Shown in pieces: positions 33,828 through 42,812 of a stretch of 64,000 bases of DNA; position 1 is the first letter of the stretch; the number at the start of each line of letters is the position of its first letter. A program made the position numbers and the translations under genes. A model generated the notes under the pieces. The model ran no database searches. It had not been told where the DNA came from and was given only the letters and a program-made list of their open reading frames with translations. The stretch comes from VRUE01 sp963725085 (GTDB lineage Bacteria; Actinomycetota; Thermoleophilia; Solirubrobacterales; 70-9): contig CAVRXM010000001.1 in the NCBI GenBank assembly GCA_963725085.1, positions 1,170,623 through 1,234,622 of the forward strand. Reading direction: 5' to 3'.

Positions 33828-34988
33828 ATGCTCGGTGGCAGCCCGATAACCCTTTTCCGGGTCCGTGGGATCCCGATCTCGGTCGACTGGTCGTGGTTTC
33901 TCGTCCTTTTCCTTGTCATCTTCTGGCTCTCGCGGCTGTTCGGCGACGTCCTCGGCGAAGACAGCTCGGCGACGGCCCCGTTCCTGCTGGCCCTTATCAG
34001 CGCCTTCGGGTTCTTCGCCTCGATCGTCCTCCACGAGCTCGGCCATGCGTTCGTCGCGATGCGGCATGGAATCGGGATTACCAACATCCAGCTCTGGATC
34101 TTCGGCGGAGTCGCCCAACTCGACCGCGAGTCGGACCGGCCCTCGACCGAGTTCAAGGTCGCGATCGGCGGCCCGGTTGTGACGCTTGCGATCGTCGCCG
34201 TCCTCGGCCTCGTCGGCCTCGCGATCGGCGGCGCCCACGAGTTCGGCAGGGCGATGGTGCTCGAACGCGACGCCGAGACCTCCGGTGCGCTGGCGGCGAT
34301 CGCCTGGCTGTTCTCGATCAACGCCCTGGTCCTGGTCTTCAACCTGCTCCCCGCATTCCCGATGGACGGGGGCCGGATCGTCCGCTCGATCGCCTGGTGG
34401 CGGACCGGCGACCGCTCGGCTGCCACCCGCATCGCCGCGAACCTGGGACGGGTCTTCGCCTACATCTTCATCGCCGGCGGCGGGGCGCTCGCGATCTCGG
34501 GCCGCGTCTTCACCGGCGTCTGGCTGGCGCTGATCGGGTTCGTGATCAACGGCTCGGCCCGCGGGGCGGCGATGCAGACGCGCGTCTCGGGCCGGATCGA
34601 GGGGGTCAGGGTCGCCGACGTCATGGACCGCGAACCGGTCGCGATCCCGGGCGAGATCAGCGTCGAGCGGGCCCTCGACGAGTACTTCCTCCGCTACCGC
34701 TGGGGCTGGTTCCCGGTGGTCGACGCCGCACACCGGTTCCAGGGCCTTGTCGTCCGCGACGCCGCCGACGAGGTCCCCGAGACCTCGCGGTCGACCTCAC
34801 TCGTCTCGGATCTGCTCGAGACCGACGGCGGCACCTTCCAGGTCCGCGACGACGCCCCGCTCGACTCGCTTCTCTCGAATCGCGCCCTGCGCCGCTTCGG
34901 GGCGCTGATGGCGGTCGACGCCGACGGGCGCCTCTCCGGCGTGATCACCGTCGAGCAGGTCGGCAGGGCGCTGCGCGACGCGCCCTGA
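33828..34988 (+). CDS. M50 site-2 protease with paired CBS domains
   Basis: A 386-residue intramembrane metalloprotease. The zinc motif HELGH is near residue 70 and the third ligand region is LLPAFPMDGGRIVRSIAWW near 180; six helices surround them. Residues 255-380 form two CBS domains (VADVMDREPVAIPGEISVER and FGALMAVDADGRLSGVITVE), which in this subfamily bind adenine nucleotides and regulate activity. Related enzymes cleave membrane-bound regulators such as anti-sigma factors. The ATG at 33828 is chosen because it begins the family-typical SPITLFRVRGIPISVDWSWF; it diverges from the M28 gene. Confidence 0.93.
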   Translation: MLGGSPITLFRVRGIPISVDWSWFLVLFLVIFWLSRLFGDVLGEDSSATAPFLLALISAFGFFASIVLHELGHAFVAMRHGIGITNIQLWIFGGVAQLDRESDRPSTEFKVAIGGPVVTLAIVAVLGLVGLAIGGAHEFGRAMVLERDAETSGALAAIAWLFSINALVLVFNLLPAFPMDGGRIVRSIAWWRTGDRSAATRIAANLGRVFAYIFIAGGGALAISGRVFTGVWLALIGFVINGSARGAAMQTRVSGRIEGVRVADVMDREPVAIPGEISVERALDEYFLRYRWGWFPVVDAAHRFQGLVVRDAADEVPETSRSTSLVSDLLETDGGTFQVRDDAPLDSLLSNRALRRFGALMAVDADGRLSGVITVEQVGRALRDAP

Positions 34989-34998
34989 CATCTGGTCC

Positions 34999-35064
34999 AG
35001 GTTGTCGGGCGTCCCTCCTCAGGCCGCTTCGCGGGAGTTCCTGAGGAGGAACCCCCGACAACCT
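34999..35064. repeat. Long intergenic palindrome with AGGTTGTC ends
   Basis: Arms AGGTTGTCGGG and CCCGACAACCT, then CCTCCTCAGG and CCTGAGGAGG, close over a CCGCTTCGCGGG tip. It lies between two convergent genes, 11 bases after the protease stop, and may terminate transcription in both directions. The terminal AGGTTGTC is shared with the element inside the glycosyltransferase gene, and the CCGCTTCGCGGG tip resembles the hairpin near 4640, which suggests a dispersed repeat family. Confidence 0.75.
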
Positions 35065-35112
35065 CTGCCACCGCGGCAGGCCAGTCGCGCAGCCGTGCCG
35101 CCGCGGCGAGAT

Positions 35113-36786
35113 TCAGGCGACGGGGCGGTGGCGCTCGATGATGCGGGTGAAGTCGACTCCCGCGGGGAGGGTGCCGAACGCCTGGCCCCAGTCGCCGGCG
35201 AGGCGCGAGGCGCAGAACGCGTCGGCGACGGCGGGGTCGCCGTGGCGCAGCAGCAGCGAGGCCTGGAGCGCGATCGCCATCCGCTCGACGACGCGGCGGG
35301 CGCGTGACTGGATCGTCTCGATGTCGCCGGGGACCTCATCGCGGAGCGCCGTGACGTAGGCGTCGAGGCGCGGCTCGGCGCCGCCGGCCTCCATCACCTC
35401 GTCGAAGAACGCATCGATCGAGCCCGGGCTCTTGACCATTGCCCTCAGCACGTCCAGACACTGGACGTTGCCCGAGCCCTCCCAGATCGAGGCGAGCGGG
35501 CTCTCCCGGAACAGCCGCGGCATCCCCGATTCCTCGACGTAGCCGTTGCCGCCGAGGCACTCGAGGCACTCGACCGCGTGCGCCGGCGCCCGCTTGCACA
35601 TCCAGTACTTGAGGACCGCGTTGGAGAGGCGGCGGAACTCGAAGGCCCGCTCGTCGCCGGCCGCGACCTCGTCGTAGGCGCGGGCGAGCCGCAGCGCCGA
35701 GATCGTCGCCGCCTCGGACTCGACGCAGAGGTCGGCGAGCACGTTCTGCATCAGCGGCTGGTCGATCAGGTCGGCCCCGAACGCGGAACGGTGGGCGGTG
35801 TGGTGGAGGGCCTGGGCGACCCCGGCGCGGTAGCCGCTGGCGGCGCCGATCACGCAGTCGAGGCGGGTGTGGTTGACCATCTCGATGATCGTCGGCACCC
35901 CGCGACCCTCCTCGCCGATCATCCGCGCCCAGGCGCCGCGGAACTCGACCTCGCTCGAGGCGTTGGAGCGGTTGCCGAGCTTGTCCTTGAGGCGCTGGAT
36001 GTGGAAGGCGTTGCGCTCGCCGTCCGGCGTCCAGCGCGGCATCAGGAAGCAGGAGATGCCGGAGTCGGTCTGGGCGAGGACGAGGAAGGCGTCGCACATC
36101 GGCGCCGAGCAGAACCACTTGTGGCCGACGATCTCGTACTCGGCGCCGGCGCCGCCCCCGTTCAGCGGCGTCGCCGTCGTCGTGTTGGCGCGGACGTCGG
36201 AGCCGCCCTGCTTCTCGGTCATCGCCATTCCGCAGAGCGACCCGCTCTTGCGCTCGGCCGGCAACGAGCGCTCGTCGTAGTCGAGCGAGAGGAAGCGCGG
36301 CTCCCACTCCTCGGCGACGTCGGGCTGCTTGCGGATCGCCGGGATCGCCGAGTAGGTCATCGAGATCGGGCAGCCGACGCCGCTCTCGGCCTGCATCAGG
36401 AGCATGAACATCGCGGCACGGGCGACGTGGGCGCCGGGCCCGGGGTCACGCCACGGCGAGGCGTGGAGCCCCTGGTCGACCCCGATCCGCATCAGTTCGT
36501 GCCAGGAGCTGTCGAACTCGACCTCGTCGATCCGGTTGCCGTAGCGGTCGTGGGTCCGGAGGGCCGGCTTCTTCTCGTTCGCCTCGAAGCCCCAGCGGAT
36601 CGTCTGGTGGGAGCCGGTGATCGCGGCGAGCTCGCGGGCGCGGCCCTCGGCCCACTCGGCGCCCTCCCGCCTCAGCGCCTCGACCAGGGGCCGGTCGGCG
36701 TCGAACGGGTTGTAGTCCTCCAGCGGCGGCGGCTGGTTGAAGACCCGGTGGGTCTCCCGCGAGGCTGGGCGCTCGGCAGTTGCCAC
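35113..36786 (-). CDS. Acyl-CoA dehydrogenase (AidB-like)
   Basis: A 557-residue flavoprotein of the long AidB type. It has CGMAMTEKQGGSDVRANTTT in the middle beta domain, YEIVGHKWFCSAPMCDAFLV, and the C-terminal SPLASIWEGSGNVQCLDVLR typical of AidB and isovaleryl-CoA-dehydrogenase-like proteins. E. coli AidB protects DNA from alkylation, but most family members have unknown substrates. It stands alone, convergent with the M50 gene. Confidence 0.9.
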   Translation of the reverse strand: MATAERPASRETHRVFNQPPPLEDYNPFDADRPLVEALRREGAEWAEGRARELAAITGSHQTIRWGFEANEKKPALRTHDRYGNRIDEVEFDSSWHELMRIGVDQGLHASPWRDPGPGAHVARAAMFMLLMQAESGVGCPISMTYSAIPAIRKQPDVAEEWEPRFLSLDYDERSLPAERKSGSLCGMAMTEKQGGSDVRANTTTATPLNGGGAGAEYEIVGHKWFCSAPMCDAFLVLAQTDSGISCFLMPRWTPDGERNAFHIQRLKDKLGNRSNASSEVEFRGAWARMIGEEGRGVPTIIEMVNHTRLDCVIGAASGYRAGVAQALHHTAHRSAFGADLIDQPLMQNVLADLCVESEAATISALRLARAYDEVAAGDERAFEFRRLSNAVLKYWMCKRAPAHAVECLECLGGNGYVEESGMPRLFRESPLASIWEGSGNVQCLDVLRAMVKSPGSIDAFFDEVMEAGGAEPRLDAYVTALRDEVPGDIETIQSRARRVVERMAIALQASLLLRHGDPAVADAFCASRLAGDWGQAFGTLPAGVDFTRIIERHRPVA

Positions 36787-36818
36787 GCGCGCATTCTCGC
36801 AGGAGACCCGCCCGGCGG

Positions 36819-37121
36819 CTAGGCGGTCGCCTCCTCCGGCTGCGGATCGGGCCGGATGATCACGGTGTCGGCGACCTCGAGGACCTCGTCGGCGGGCATC
36901 CCGACCCGCTTGGCGTGCTCTTTGACGGCCTCGATGCTGGTCGCCTGGTAGATGCAGACGGTCCCGAGGGTGCCGCCGTCCTCCTTGATCACGTAGCTGC
37001 GGATCCAGCGGATGTCCTGCGGAAAATCGTCGGCGGCCACCTGTTTGGAGCGCTCGGCCGCTTCCCCGAGCTCATCCGGCCCTTGCCATGCCTTTTCCCG
37101 ACGGATCACATAGGTGTTCAT
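36819..37121 (-). CDS. DUF4242-like small protein
   Basis: A 100-residue soluble protein (MNTYVIRREKAWQGPDELGE) with the pattern WIRSYVIKEDGGTLGTVCIY, then QATSIEAVKEHAKRVGMPAD and EVLEVADTVIIRPD, matching the DUF4242 ferredoxin-like alpha/beta family. Such proteins have no established role. An in-frame longer start at 37193 would overlap the divergent TetR gene and was rejected. Confidence 0.78.
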   Translation of the reverse strand: MNTYVIRREKAWQGPDELGEAAERSKQVAADDFPQDIRWIRSYVIKEDGGTLGTVCIYQATSIEAVKEHAKRVGMPADEVLEVADTVIIRPDPQPEEATA

Positions 37122-37144
37122 TCGTCCTCCTCGTGGGATTACAG

Positions 37145-37161
37145 ACTGTCGGTCGGTAATA
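37145..37161. promoter_or_regulatory. Possible TetR operator
   Basis: ACTGTCGGTCGGTAATAT lies between the DUF4242 gene and the divergent TetR gene. The CGGTCGGT core resembles half of common TetR-family operators, but the symmetry is imperfect, so this is suggestive only. Confidence 0.35.
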
Positions 37162-37173
37162 TAGGAGATCAGG

Positions 37174-37776
37174 TTGGAGGCCGCAATCCGCAAGAAGAGG
37201 GGCAGGCCGAGCGAGGGGGCGCGCGAGGCGCTGATCGGGGCCGCCCACGAGCTCTTCGTCGAGCGCGACTACGACCAAGTATCGATCGAGAAGATCCTCG
37301 AGCGCTCGGGGGTGAGCCGGGGCGCCCTCTACCACCACTTCCCGACCAAGCTCGACCTCTTCAGCGCAGTCTTCGACGCGAACGAGCGGCGGGTGCTCGA
37401 GGGGATCGCCGCCGAGGTTCCGTCATCCGCGACCCCGTTCGACGCTCTCCTCGAGGGGGCGAGGGCCTATCTCCGCGCGGCCGAGACCGACAAGGCCCTG
37501 CGCCGGATCGGCCTCATTCAGTCCCGCGCCGTGCTCGGCTGGGAGGGCTGGCGCGGGGCAGCGACCGAGTTGGGGATCGGGCTGATGCTCGGCGGGGTCC
37601 GTGCGGCCATCGAGGCCGGCGAACTGCCACGGCGCGATCCCGAGACGATGGCCCACGTCGTGCTCGCGGCGATGATCGAGGCGGCGTTGCTGATCGCCGT
37701 CGCCGAGGATCGAGCCGCAGCGCGGGAGCGCTCAGAGGCGGTGATCGTCGACCTCCTGGAGGGTCTGCGTCGATAG
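37174..37776 (+). CDS. TetR-family transcriptional regulator
   Basis: A 200-residue regulator with the N-terminal HTH REALIGAAHELFVERDYDQV, SIEKILERSGVSRGALYHHF and PTKLDLFSAVFDANE, followed by a helical ligand-binding domain. The start is TTG 37174. It is divergent from the DUF4242 gene by 52 bases and may repress it. It ends 13 bases before icd, but co-regulation with icd is unlikely to be meaningful. Confidence 0.93.
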   Translation: MEAAIRKKRGRPSEGAREALIGAAHELFVERDYDQVSIEKILERSGVSRGALYHHFPTKLDLFSAVFDANERRVLEGIAAEVPSSATPFDALLEGARAYLRAAETDKALRRIGLIQSRAVLGWEGWRGAATELGIGLMLGGVRAAIEAGELPRRDPETMAHVVLAAMIEAALLIAVAEDRAAARERSEAVIVDLLEGLRR

Positions 37777-37789
37777 CATCGAAGCCGCG

Positions 37790-39019
37790 GTGGAGGCCCA
37801 GTCGAAAATCGCGGTGAAGAACCCTGTCGTCGAGCTCGACGGCGACGAGATGACCCGGATCATCTGGGCGTTCATCAAGGAGCAGTTGATCCAGCCCTAC
37901 CTCGACGTCGACCTCGTCTACTTCGACCTCGGGATCGAGAGCCGCGACGCGAGTGAGGACCGGATCACCGTCGAAGCGGCTGAAGCGATCAAGCAGCACG
38001 GCGTCGGCGTCAAGTGCGCGACGATCACCCCCGACGAGGCGCGGGTCGAGGAGTTCGGCCTGAAGGAGATGTACCGCTCGCCGAACGGGACGATCCGGAA
38101 CATCCTCGGCGGGGTGATCTTCCGCGAGCCGATCGTGATCTCGAACATCCCCCGGCTGGTGCCGGGCTGGACGAAGCCGATAGTGATCGGCCGCCATGCC
38201 TTCGGCGACCAGTACCGGGCGACCGACCTCGTCGTCCCCGGCGAGGGGAAGCTGACACTCACATACACCCCGACCAACGGCGATGACCCGATCGAGCTCG
38301 ATGTCTATGACTTCCCCGGCGGCGGAGTGACGATGGCGATGTACAACCTCGACGACTCGATCCGGGACTTCGCCCGCGCCTCGATGCGCTACGGGCTCGA
38401 CTGCGGCTACCCGGTCTACCTCTCGACCAAGAACACGATCTTGAAGCGCTACGACGGCCGCTTCAAGGATCTCTTCGCCGAGGTCTACGAGCGCGAGTTC
38501 AGGGACGATTTCGAGGCCGCCGGCCTCACCTACGAACACAGGCTGATCGACGACATGGTCGCTGCCGCGCTGAAGTGGGAGGGCGGCTACGTCTGGGCCT
38601 GCAAAAACTACGACGGCGACGTCCAGTCGGACACGGTCGCCCAGGGGTTCGGCTCGCTCGGTCTGATGACCAGCGTCCTGATGAGCCCCGATGGGAGGAC
38701 GGTCGAGGCCGAGGCGGCGCACGGCACGGTGACGAGGCACTACCGCCTGCATCAGGAAGGCAAGCCGACCTCGACCAACCCGATCGCCTCGATCTTCGCC
38801 TGGACCCGCGGACTCTCCGCCCGTGGCCGGCTCGACGACACCCCCGAGGTCTCGAAATTCGCCGAGACGCTCGAGCGGGTCTGCATCGAGACGGTCGAGG
38901 CGGGCAGCATGACCAAAGACCTCGCGCTCCTGGTCGGCCCCGACCAGGAGTACCTCACGACCCAGGAGTTCCTCGCCGCGATCGACGAGCGACTCCAGGC
39001 CGCGATGGCACAGAGCTGA
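37790..39019 (+). CDS. icd: NADP-dependent isocitrate dehydrogenase
   Basis: A 409-residue enzyme of the homodimeric, eukaryote-like type: NPVVELDGDEMTRIIWAFIK at the start, the substrate loop KEMYRSPNGTIRNILGGVIF, VIGRHAFGDQYRATDLVVPG, and the cofactor segment AEAAHGTVTRHYRLHQEGKP. It converts isocitrate to 2-oxoglutarate in the TCA cycle. The start is GTG 37790. It is followed 26 bases later by mdh, forming a two-gene TCA unit. Confidence 0.95.
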   Translation: MEAQSKIAVKNPVVELDGDEMTRIIWAFIKEQLIQPYLDVDLVYFDLGIESRDASEDRITVEAAEAIKQHGVGVKCATITPDEARVEEFGLKEMYRSPNGTIRNILGGVIFREPIVISNIPRLVPGWTKPIVIGRHAFGDQYRATDLVVPGEGKLTLTYTPTNGDDPIELDVYDFPGGGVTMAMYNLDDSIRDFARASMRYGLDCGYPVYLSTKNTILKRYDGRFKDLFAEVYEREFRDDFEAAGLTYEHRLIDDMVAAALKWEGGYVWACKNYDGDVQSDTVAQGFGSLGLMTSVLMSPDGRTVEAEAAHGTVTRHYRLHQEGKPTSTNPIASIFAWTRGLSARGRLDDTPEVSKFAETLERVCIETVEAGSMTKDLALLVGPDQEYLTTQEFLAAIDERLQAAMAQS

Positions 39020-39045
39020 CAATCACCACCTCAGGAGGACCTCCA

Positions 39046-40032
39046 GTGAGCACCCCCGTCAAAATCACAGTCACCGGCGCCGCCGGGCAGATCGGGTACG
39101 CCCTGCTGTTCCGTATAGCGAGCGGCCAGATGCTCGGCCCCGACACGCCCGTCGAGCTCAGCCTGCTCGAGATCCCCGATGCGGTGAAGGCCGCCGAGGG
39201 GACGGCGATGGAGCTCGACGACTGCGCCTTCCCGCTGCTGCGCAAGATCGACATCTTCGACGACCCGAACCAGGCGTTCGACGGCTGCAACATCGGCCTC
39301 CTGGTCGGAGCCCGGCCCCGCGGCCCCGGCATGGAGCGCTCCGACCTGCTCGAGGCGAACGGTGGGATCTTCAAGCCGCAGGGCGAGGCGATCGCCGCCG
39401 GCGCCGCCGACGACATCCGCGTCCTGGTCGTCGGCAACCCCGCGAACACCAACTGCCTGATCGTGCTCTCGAACGCCGACGGCGTCCCGCGCGAGCGCTT
39501 CACGGCGATGATGCGGCTCGACCACAACCGGGCGATCGCCCAGGTCGCGAACAAGCTCGGGCGTCAGGTCTCCGAGGTCTCGAACATCACCGTGTGGGGC
39601 AACCACTCGACCACCCAATACCCCGATCTGGTCAACGCCCGGGTCGGCGGCGCGAGTGCCTGGGAGGAGGTCGACGACGAGGCATGGATCGCCGATGAGT
39701 TCATCCCCCGCGTCGCCAAACGCGGGGCGGCGATCATCGAGGCCCGCGGCGCGTCGAGCGCCGCCTCGGCGGCGAACGCCGCGATCGACCACGTCCACGA
39801 CTGGGTGCTCGGCACACCGGAGGGCGACTGGGTCTCGATGGGGGTCCCCGCCGACGGCTCCTATGGGGTCGAGGAGGGGATCGTCGCGGGCTTCCCCTGC
39901 GCCTGCTCCGGCGGCGAGTGGAGGATCGTCGAGGGCCTCGAGGTGCCGGAGTTCTCACGCGAACGGATCGACGCCAGTGCCGCCGAGCTTCGCGAGGAGC
40001 GCGACGCGGTCAGCGACCTCGGCCTGGTCTGA
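39046..40032 (+). CDS. mdh: Malate dehydrogenase
   Basis: A 328-residue NAD-dependent enzyme. It has the Rossmann start VTGAAGQIGYALLFRIASG, the NPANTN motif near residue 130, LDHNRAIAQVANKLG with the substrate Asp, and the catalytic His in VWGNHSTTQYPD. The start is GTG 39046, with a strong ribosome site AGGAGG seven bases upstream. It oxidises malate to oxaloacetate. A terminator hairpin follows. Confidence 0.96.
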   Translation: MSTPVKITVTGAAGQIGYALLFRIASGQMLGPDTPVELSLLEIPDAVKAAEGTAMELDDCAFPLLRKIDIFDDPNQAFDGCNIGLLVGARPRGPGMERSDLLEANGGIFKPQGEAIAAGAADDIRVLVVGNPANTNCLIVLSNADGVPRERFTAMMRLDHNRAIAQVANKLGRQVSEVSNITVWGNHSTTQYPDLVNARVGGASAWEEVDDEAWIADEFIPRVAKRGAAIIEARGASSAASAANAAIDHVHDWVLGTPEGDWVSMGVPADGSYGVEEGIVAGFPCACSGGEWRIVEGLEVPEFSRERIDASAAELREERDAVSDLGLV

Positions 40033-40044
40033 CCCTGAACGAGA

Positions 40045-40070
40045 GAGGCCGGCCCACCTGGGCCGGCCTC
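40045..40070. terminator. Terminator hairpin after mdh
   Basis: GAGGCCGGCCCA, loop, TGGGCCGGCCTC: a perfect 12-base-pair stem with a two-base loop 12 bases after the mdh stop. It lies between mdh and a convergent gene and may serve both. Confidence 0.8.
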
Positions 40071-40098
40071 CTCGAAGTACAACAGGTCGGATCGAGCG

Positions 40099-40500
40099 CT
40101 ATTTGGCGCTGTAGGAGCGCCCTTTCTTTTTGACCCGGCCTTCTTTCTCCAGCTCGCCCAGCACCCTGTACAGGTAGTTGGGTTTGATTTTCATTTTCTT
40201 GGCGATTTCCGAGGCGGAGATACCGGGGTTGCTCTGCACCAGTTTCACCGCCTGATCGGCGCGTGTGCCCGATCGTTTGCGGCGACGGGTGCCGCCCCGT
40301 TTCCCTTTTTTCGCCCCTGTGCCTTTTTTCCCTGAGCCTTTGGGGCGGCCGCGGCGGCCCGCCCGACGTACTCCTCTTGTCGCTTTCTCACCCAACTCGA
40401 CGAGAGCACGCTCGAGGCGCCTGCGCTCGTCATCGAGCTCGGCCAGGCGTTTCTTGACCAGGTCCCTAGCCTCGTCAAGGACGTGTGTAGTGCTTGGCAT
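40099..40500 (-). CDS. Basic DNA-binding protein with coiled coil and winged helix
   Basis: A 133-residue protein from ATG 40500. Residues 5-45 are a charged helix (LVKKRLAELDDERRRLERAL), residues 50-80 are very basic with an AT-hook-like RRGRPKGSG, and residues 82-132 form a winged-helix unit ADQAVKLVQSNPGISASEIA then LYRVLGELEKEGRVKKKG. The layout suggests a nucleoid-associated or regulatory DNA-binding protein. Similar small proteins are common in Thermoleophilia. Its 150-base upstream region holds repeated CAGTCACA/TGTGACTG motifs. Confidence 0.75.
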   Translation of the reverse strand: MPSTTHVLDEARDLVKKRLAELDDERRRLERALVELGEKATRGVRRAGRRGRPKGSGKKGTGAKKGKRGGTRRRKRSGTRADQAVKLVQSNPGISASEIAKKMKIKPNYLYRVLGELEKEGRVKKKGRSYSAK

Positions 40501-40658
40501 TTGTGTCCTTTCACCCCGTGCACGTGAGGAGGCACGAGTTGTCAGCGGTTCGCCTCGCCACCAGTCTGCCACAGTCACAGTGCGGTGTGACTGCACACTG
40601 GACGGTGTGGCCACGGCACATCAAAATAATTTGTTGGAATCCCCGGGATTGGGGTAAT

Positions 40659-41549
40659 TCAAACAGTTCGCTCGCGCTGGCGGTCGGGTGTTATCCGGAC
40701 GACGTTCCAGGCGATCCCCAATTTCTCCATCGCCCCGATGATCAGGGCGGAGGGGTCGATCTCCCATCGCCGCAGCCCGTGTACCGCCGAGCGCGGGAAC
40801 GCGTGGTGATTGTGGTGCCATGACTCGCCGAGCGAGGGGACCGCGAGCCAGAAGACGTTGGTCGAGTGATCGTCGGTGTCGAAACGCCTGCTGCCGAGGA
40901 AGTGACAGACGGAGTTGACGCTCCAGGTCACGTGGTGGACGAAGAAGATCCGGACCAGGCCTCCCCAGAGCAGCCCGGTCAGCGCTCCGGCGGCGGAGCC
41001 GGTTGCCAGGTACCCGGCGAGGGCCGGGATCGCGAGGCCGGCGAGGGTGAGCCAGCCGAATTTGCGCGAGATGATTCGCATTCCGCGGTCCTCGTAGAGG
41101 TCAGGCGCGTGCCTTCGCCAGTCCGCCCGGCCCTGGCTCGAGAGCAACCAGCCCGTGTGCGCGTGCCAGAGGCCGCCGAGGACGCCGCCGACGCCTCCGC
41201 CGTGTCCCACGTGTGGGCTGTGCGGATCTCCCTCGCGGTCGGTGTGGGCGTGGTGCTTGCGATGGTCCGCCACCCAGGAGATGACCGGGCCCTGCACCGC
41301 CATCGAGCCGAGGACGGCGAAGGCGTACTCGACCGCCTTCGACGTCTGGAACGAGCGATGCGTGAGCAGGCGGTGGTATCCGACCGTGATGCCGACCGCG
41401 GTCAGCAGGTACATCGCGGCGGCGATCGCGAGGTCGGCGCCGCTGACGACGCTGTTCCAGAGCAGGACGATCGCGGCGATGGTCGCCGCGAAGGGGACGA
41501 CCACCGCGCCGAGGTTGACGGCCTTCTCGACTCTGCCCATCGGCTCCAT
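40659..41549 (-). CDS. Acyl-CoA/lipid fatty acid desaturase
   Basis: A 296-residue membrane protein with the three histidine boxes of acyl-CoA desaturases: HRLLTHRSF, HRKHHAHTD and ESWHHNHHAF, which bind the diiron centre. Four helices are predicted. It introduces a cis double bond, probably at delta-9, into fatty acyl chains of membrane lipids. A Met at codon 4 is an alternative start. It diverges from a PucR regulator over a CAAGAACTA/TAGTTCTTG inverted repeat, which suggests control by that regulator. Confidence 0.93.
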   Translation of the reverse strand: MEPMGRVEKAVNLGAVVVPFAATIAAIVLLWNSVVSGADLAIAAAMYLLTAVGITVGYHRLLTHRSFQTSKAVEYAFAVLGSMAVQGPVISWVADHRKHHAHTDREGDPHSPHVGHGGGVGGVLGGLWHAHTGWLLSSQGRADWRRHAPDLYEDRGMRIISRKFGWLTLAGLAIPALAGYLATGSAAGALTGLLWGGLVRIFFVHHVTWSVNSVCHFLGSRRFDTDDHSTNVFWLAVPSLGESWHHNHHAFPRSAVHGLRRWEIDPSALIIGAMEKLGIAWNVVRITPDRQRERTV

Positions 41550-41577
41550 CGGAGAGAAAGCTACCTGCGAGTATCAA

Positions 41578-41619
41578 CAAGAACTACGCTCTAGGCCAAC
41601 TCCTGATCCATAGTTCTTG
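41578..41619. promoter_or_regulatory. Inverted repeat between desaturase and PucR genes
   Basis: Perfect arms CAAGAACTA (41578-41586) and TAGTTCTTG (41611-41619) are separated by 24 bases in the divergent promoter region. This is a likely operator for the adjacent PucR-type regulator. Confidence 0.6.
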
Positions 41620-41627
41620 TCACTGAT

Positions 41628-42812
41628 ATGACAAATATCGTCCACTCCGAGCCCTGGCGCGGGCTTCCGCCGGAGGTCGCCGACCTGATCGCCCCCGAGC
41701 TCGACGCGGTGACCGAGGAGATCCTCGCTTCGATCGCGCGCGAGGTGCCCGAGTACGCCCGCCCACTCGAGGGCAGCTTCGGGCGCGGGGTCCGGACCGG
41801 CGTCGGCGAGGCGCTCTCCCAGTTCGTCGCCCTCGTCCGCGATCCCGAGGCCGGTCGCGAGCCGGGACGCGAGGTCTACCTGGCCCTCGGCCGCGGTGAG
41901 TTGCGCCAGGGCCGCACGCTCGACTCGCTGCAGGCGGCCTATCGGGTCGGGGCGCGGGTCGCCTGGCGCCACCTCTCGGCGACCGGCCGCGAGGCCGGGC
42001 TCGACCCCGAGGCGCTGAGTCTCCTCGCCGAGGCGATCTTCGCCTACATCGACGAACTCTCGGCCGACTCGGTCGAGGGCTACGCGCTCGCCCAGTCCGA
42101 GCTCGACGACGTTCGCCGCCGCCGCCGCCGCGAGCTGGCATCGCTCCTGATCGCCGAGCCGGCAGCGACCGAGGCCGACGCCCGAGCCGCGGCCCAGGCC
42201 GCGGGTTGGCCGCTTCCACGTCGCGCCGCCGCCGCCGCCTGCGCCGAGGAGGACCTCGGCCCGCTTTCGCGCCGGCTGCCCGCCGACTGCCTCGCGGTCA
42301 CGCTCGATGATCTCGGCTGCGTCCTCATGCCCGACCCCGAGGGACCGGGGCGCGCGGCCGCCGTCGAGCGGGCGGCGGGCGCCGCCGCGCTGGCGATCGG
42401 CCCGCCGGCCGCGCCGGCCGAGCTCGCCACCTCCTGGTCGCTGGCGCGGGCGACGCTGGGGGCCGCGGCGGCGGGCGCGCTTCCCGGCCGGGGAGCGCTG
42501 TTCGCCGACGAGCACCTGGGGGCGCTGATGCTGTTCGAGGGCCGGGCGCTGGCGCGGCGGATGGCGGTGCGCCGGCTCGCCCCGCTCGCGGGCCTCACCG
42601 AGAGGGCGGCGGAGCGGATGCGGGAGACGGCGCTCGCCTACATCGACCACGGGGGCAACTCGGTCGCGATGGCGAAGGCCCTTCACCTTCACCCGCAGAC
42701 GGTCCGCTACCGCGTCCACCGGCTGCGGGACCTGCTCGGCGAGCAGCTCGACGACCCGATCGCCCGGTTCGAGCTCGAGGTCGCCCTGCGCTCGGCGGCC
42801 GCCGCCGGCTAG
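41628..42812 (+). CDS. PucR-family transcriptional regulator
   Basis: A 394-residue regulator. The N-terminal half is helical (RsbRD-like) with FGRGVRTGVGEALSQFVALV and LQAAYRVGARVAWRHLSATG; the C-terminus holds the PucR HTH ALAYIDHGGNSVAMAKALHL then HPQTVRYRVHRLRDLLGEQL. It lies divergent to the fatty acid desaturase and converges on and overlaps by four bases the fatty acid hydroxylase, so all three may form one lipid-adaptation locus. Confidence 0.88.
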   Translation: MTNIVHSEPWRGLPPEVADLIAPELDAVTEEILASIAREVPEYARPLEGSFGRGVRTGVGEALSQFVALVRDPEAGREPGREVYLALGRGELRQGRTLDSLQAAYRVGARVAWRHLSATGREAGLDPEALSLLAEAIFAYIDELSADSVEGYALAQSELDDVRRRRRRELASLLIAEPAATEADARAAAQAAGWPLPRRAAAAACAEEDLGPLSRRLPADCLAVTLDDLGCVLMPDPEGPGRAAAVERAAGAAALAIGPPAAPAELATSWSLARATLGAAAAGALPGRGALFADEHLGALMLFEGRALARRMAVRRLAPLAGLTERAAERMRETALAYIDHGGNSVAMAKALHLHPQTVRYRVHRLRDLLGEQLDDPIARFELEVALRSAAAAG

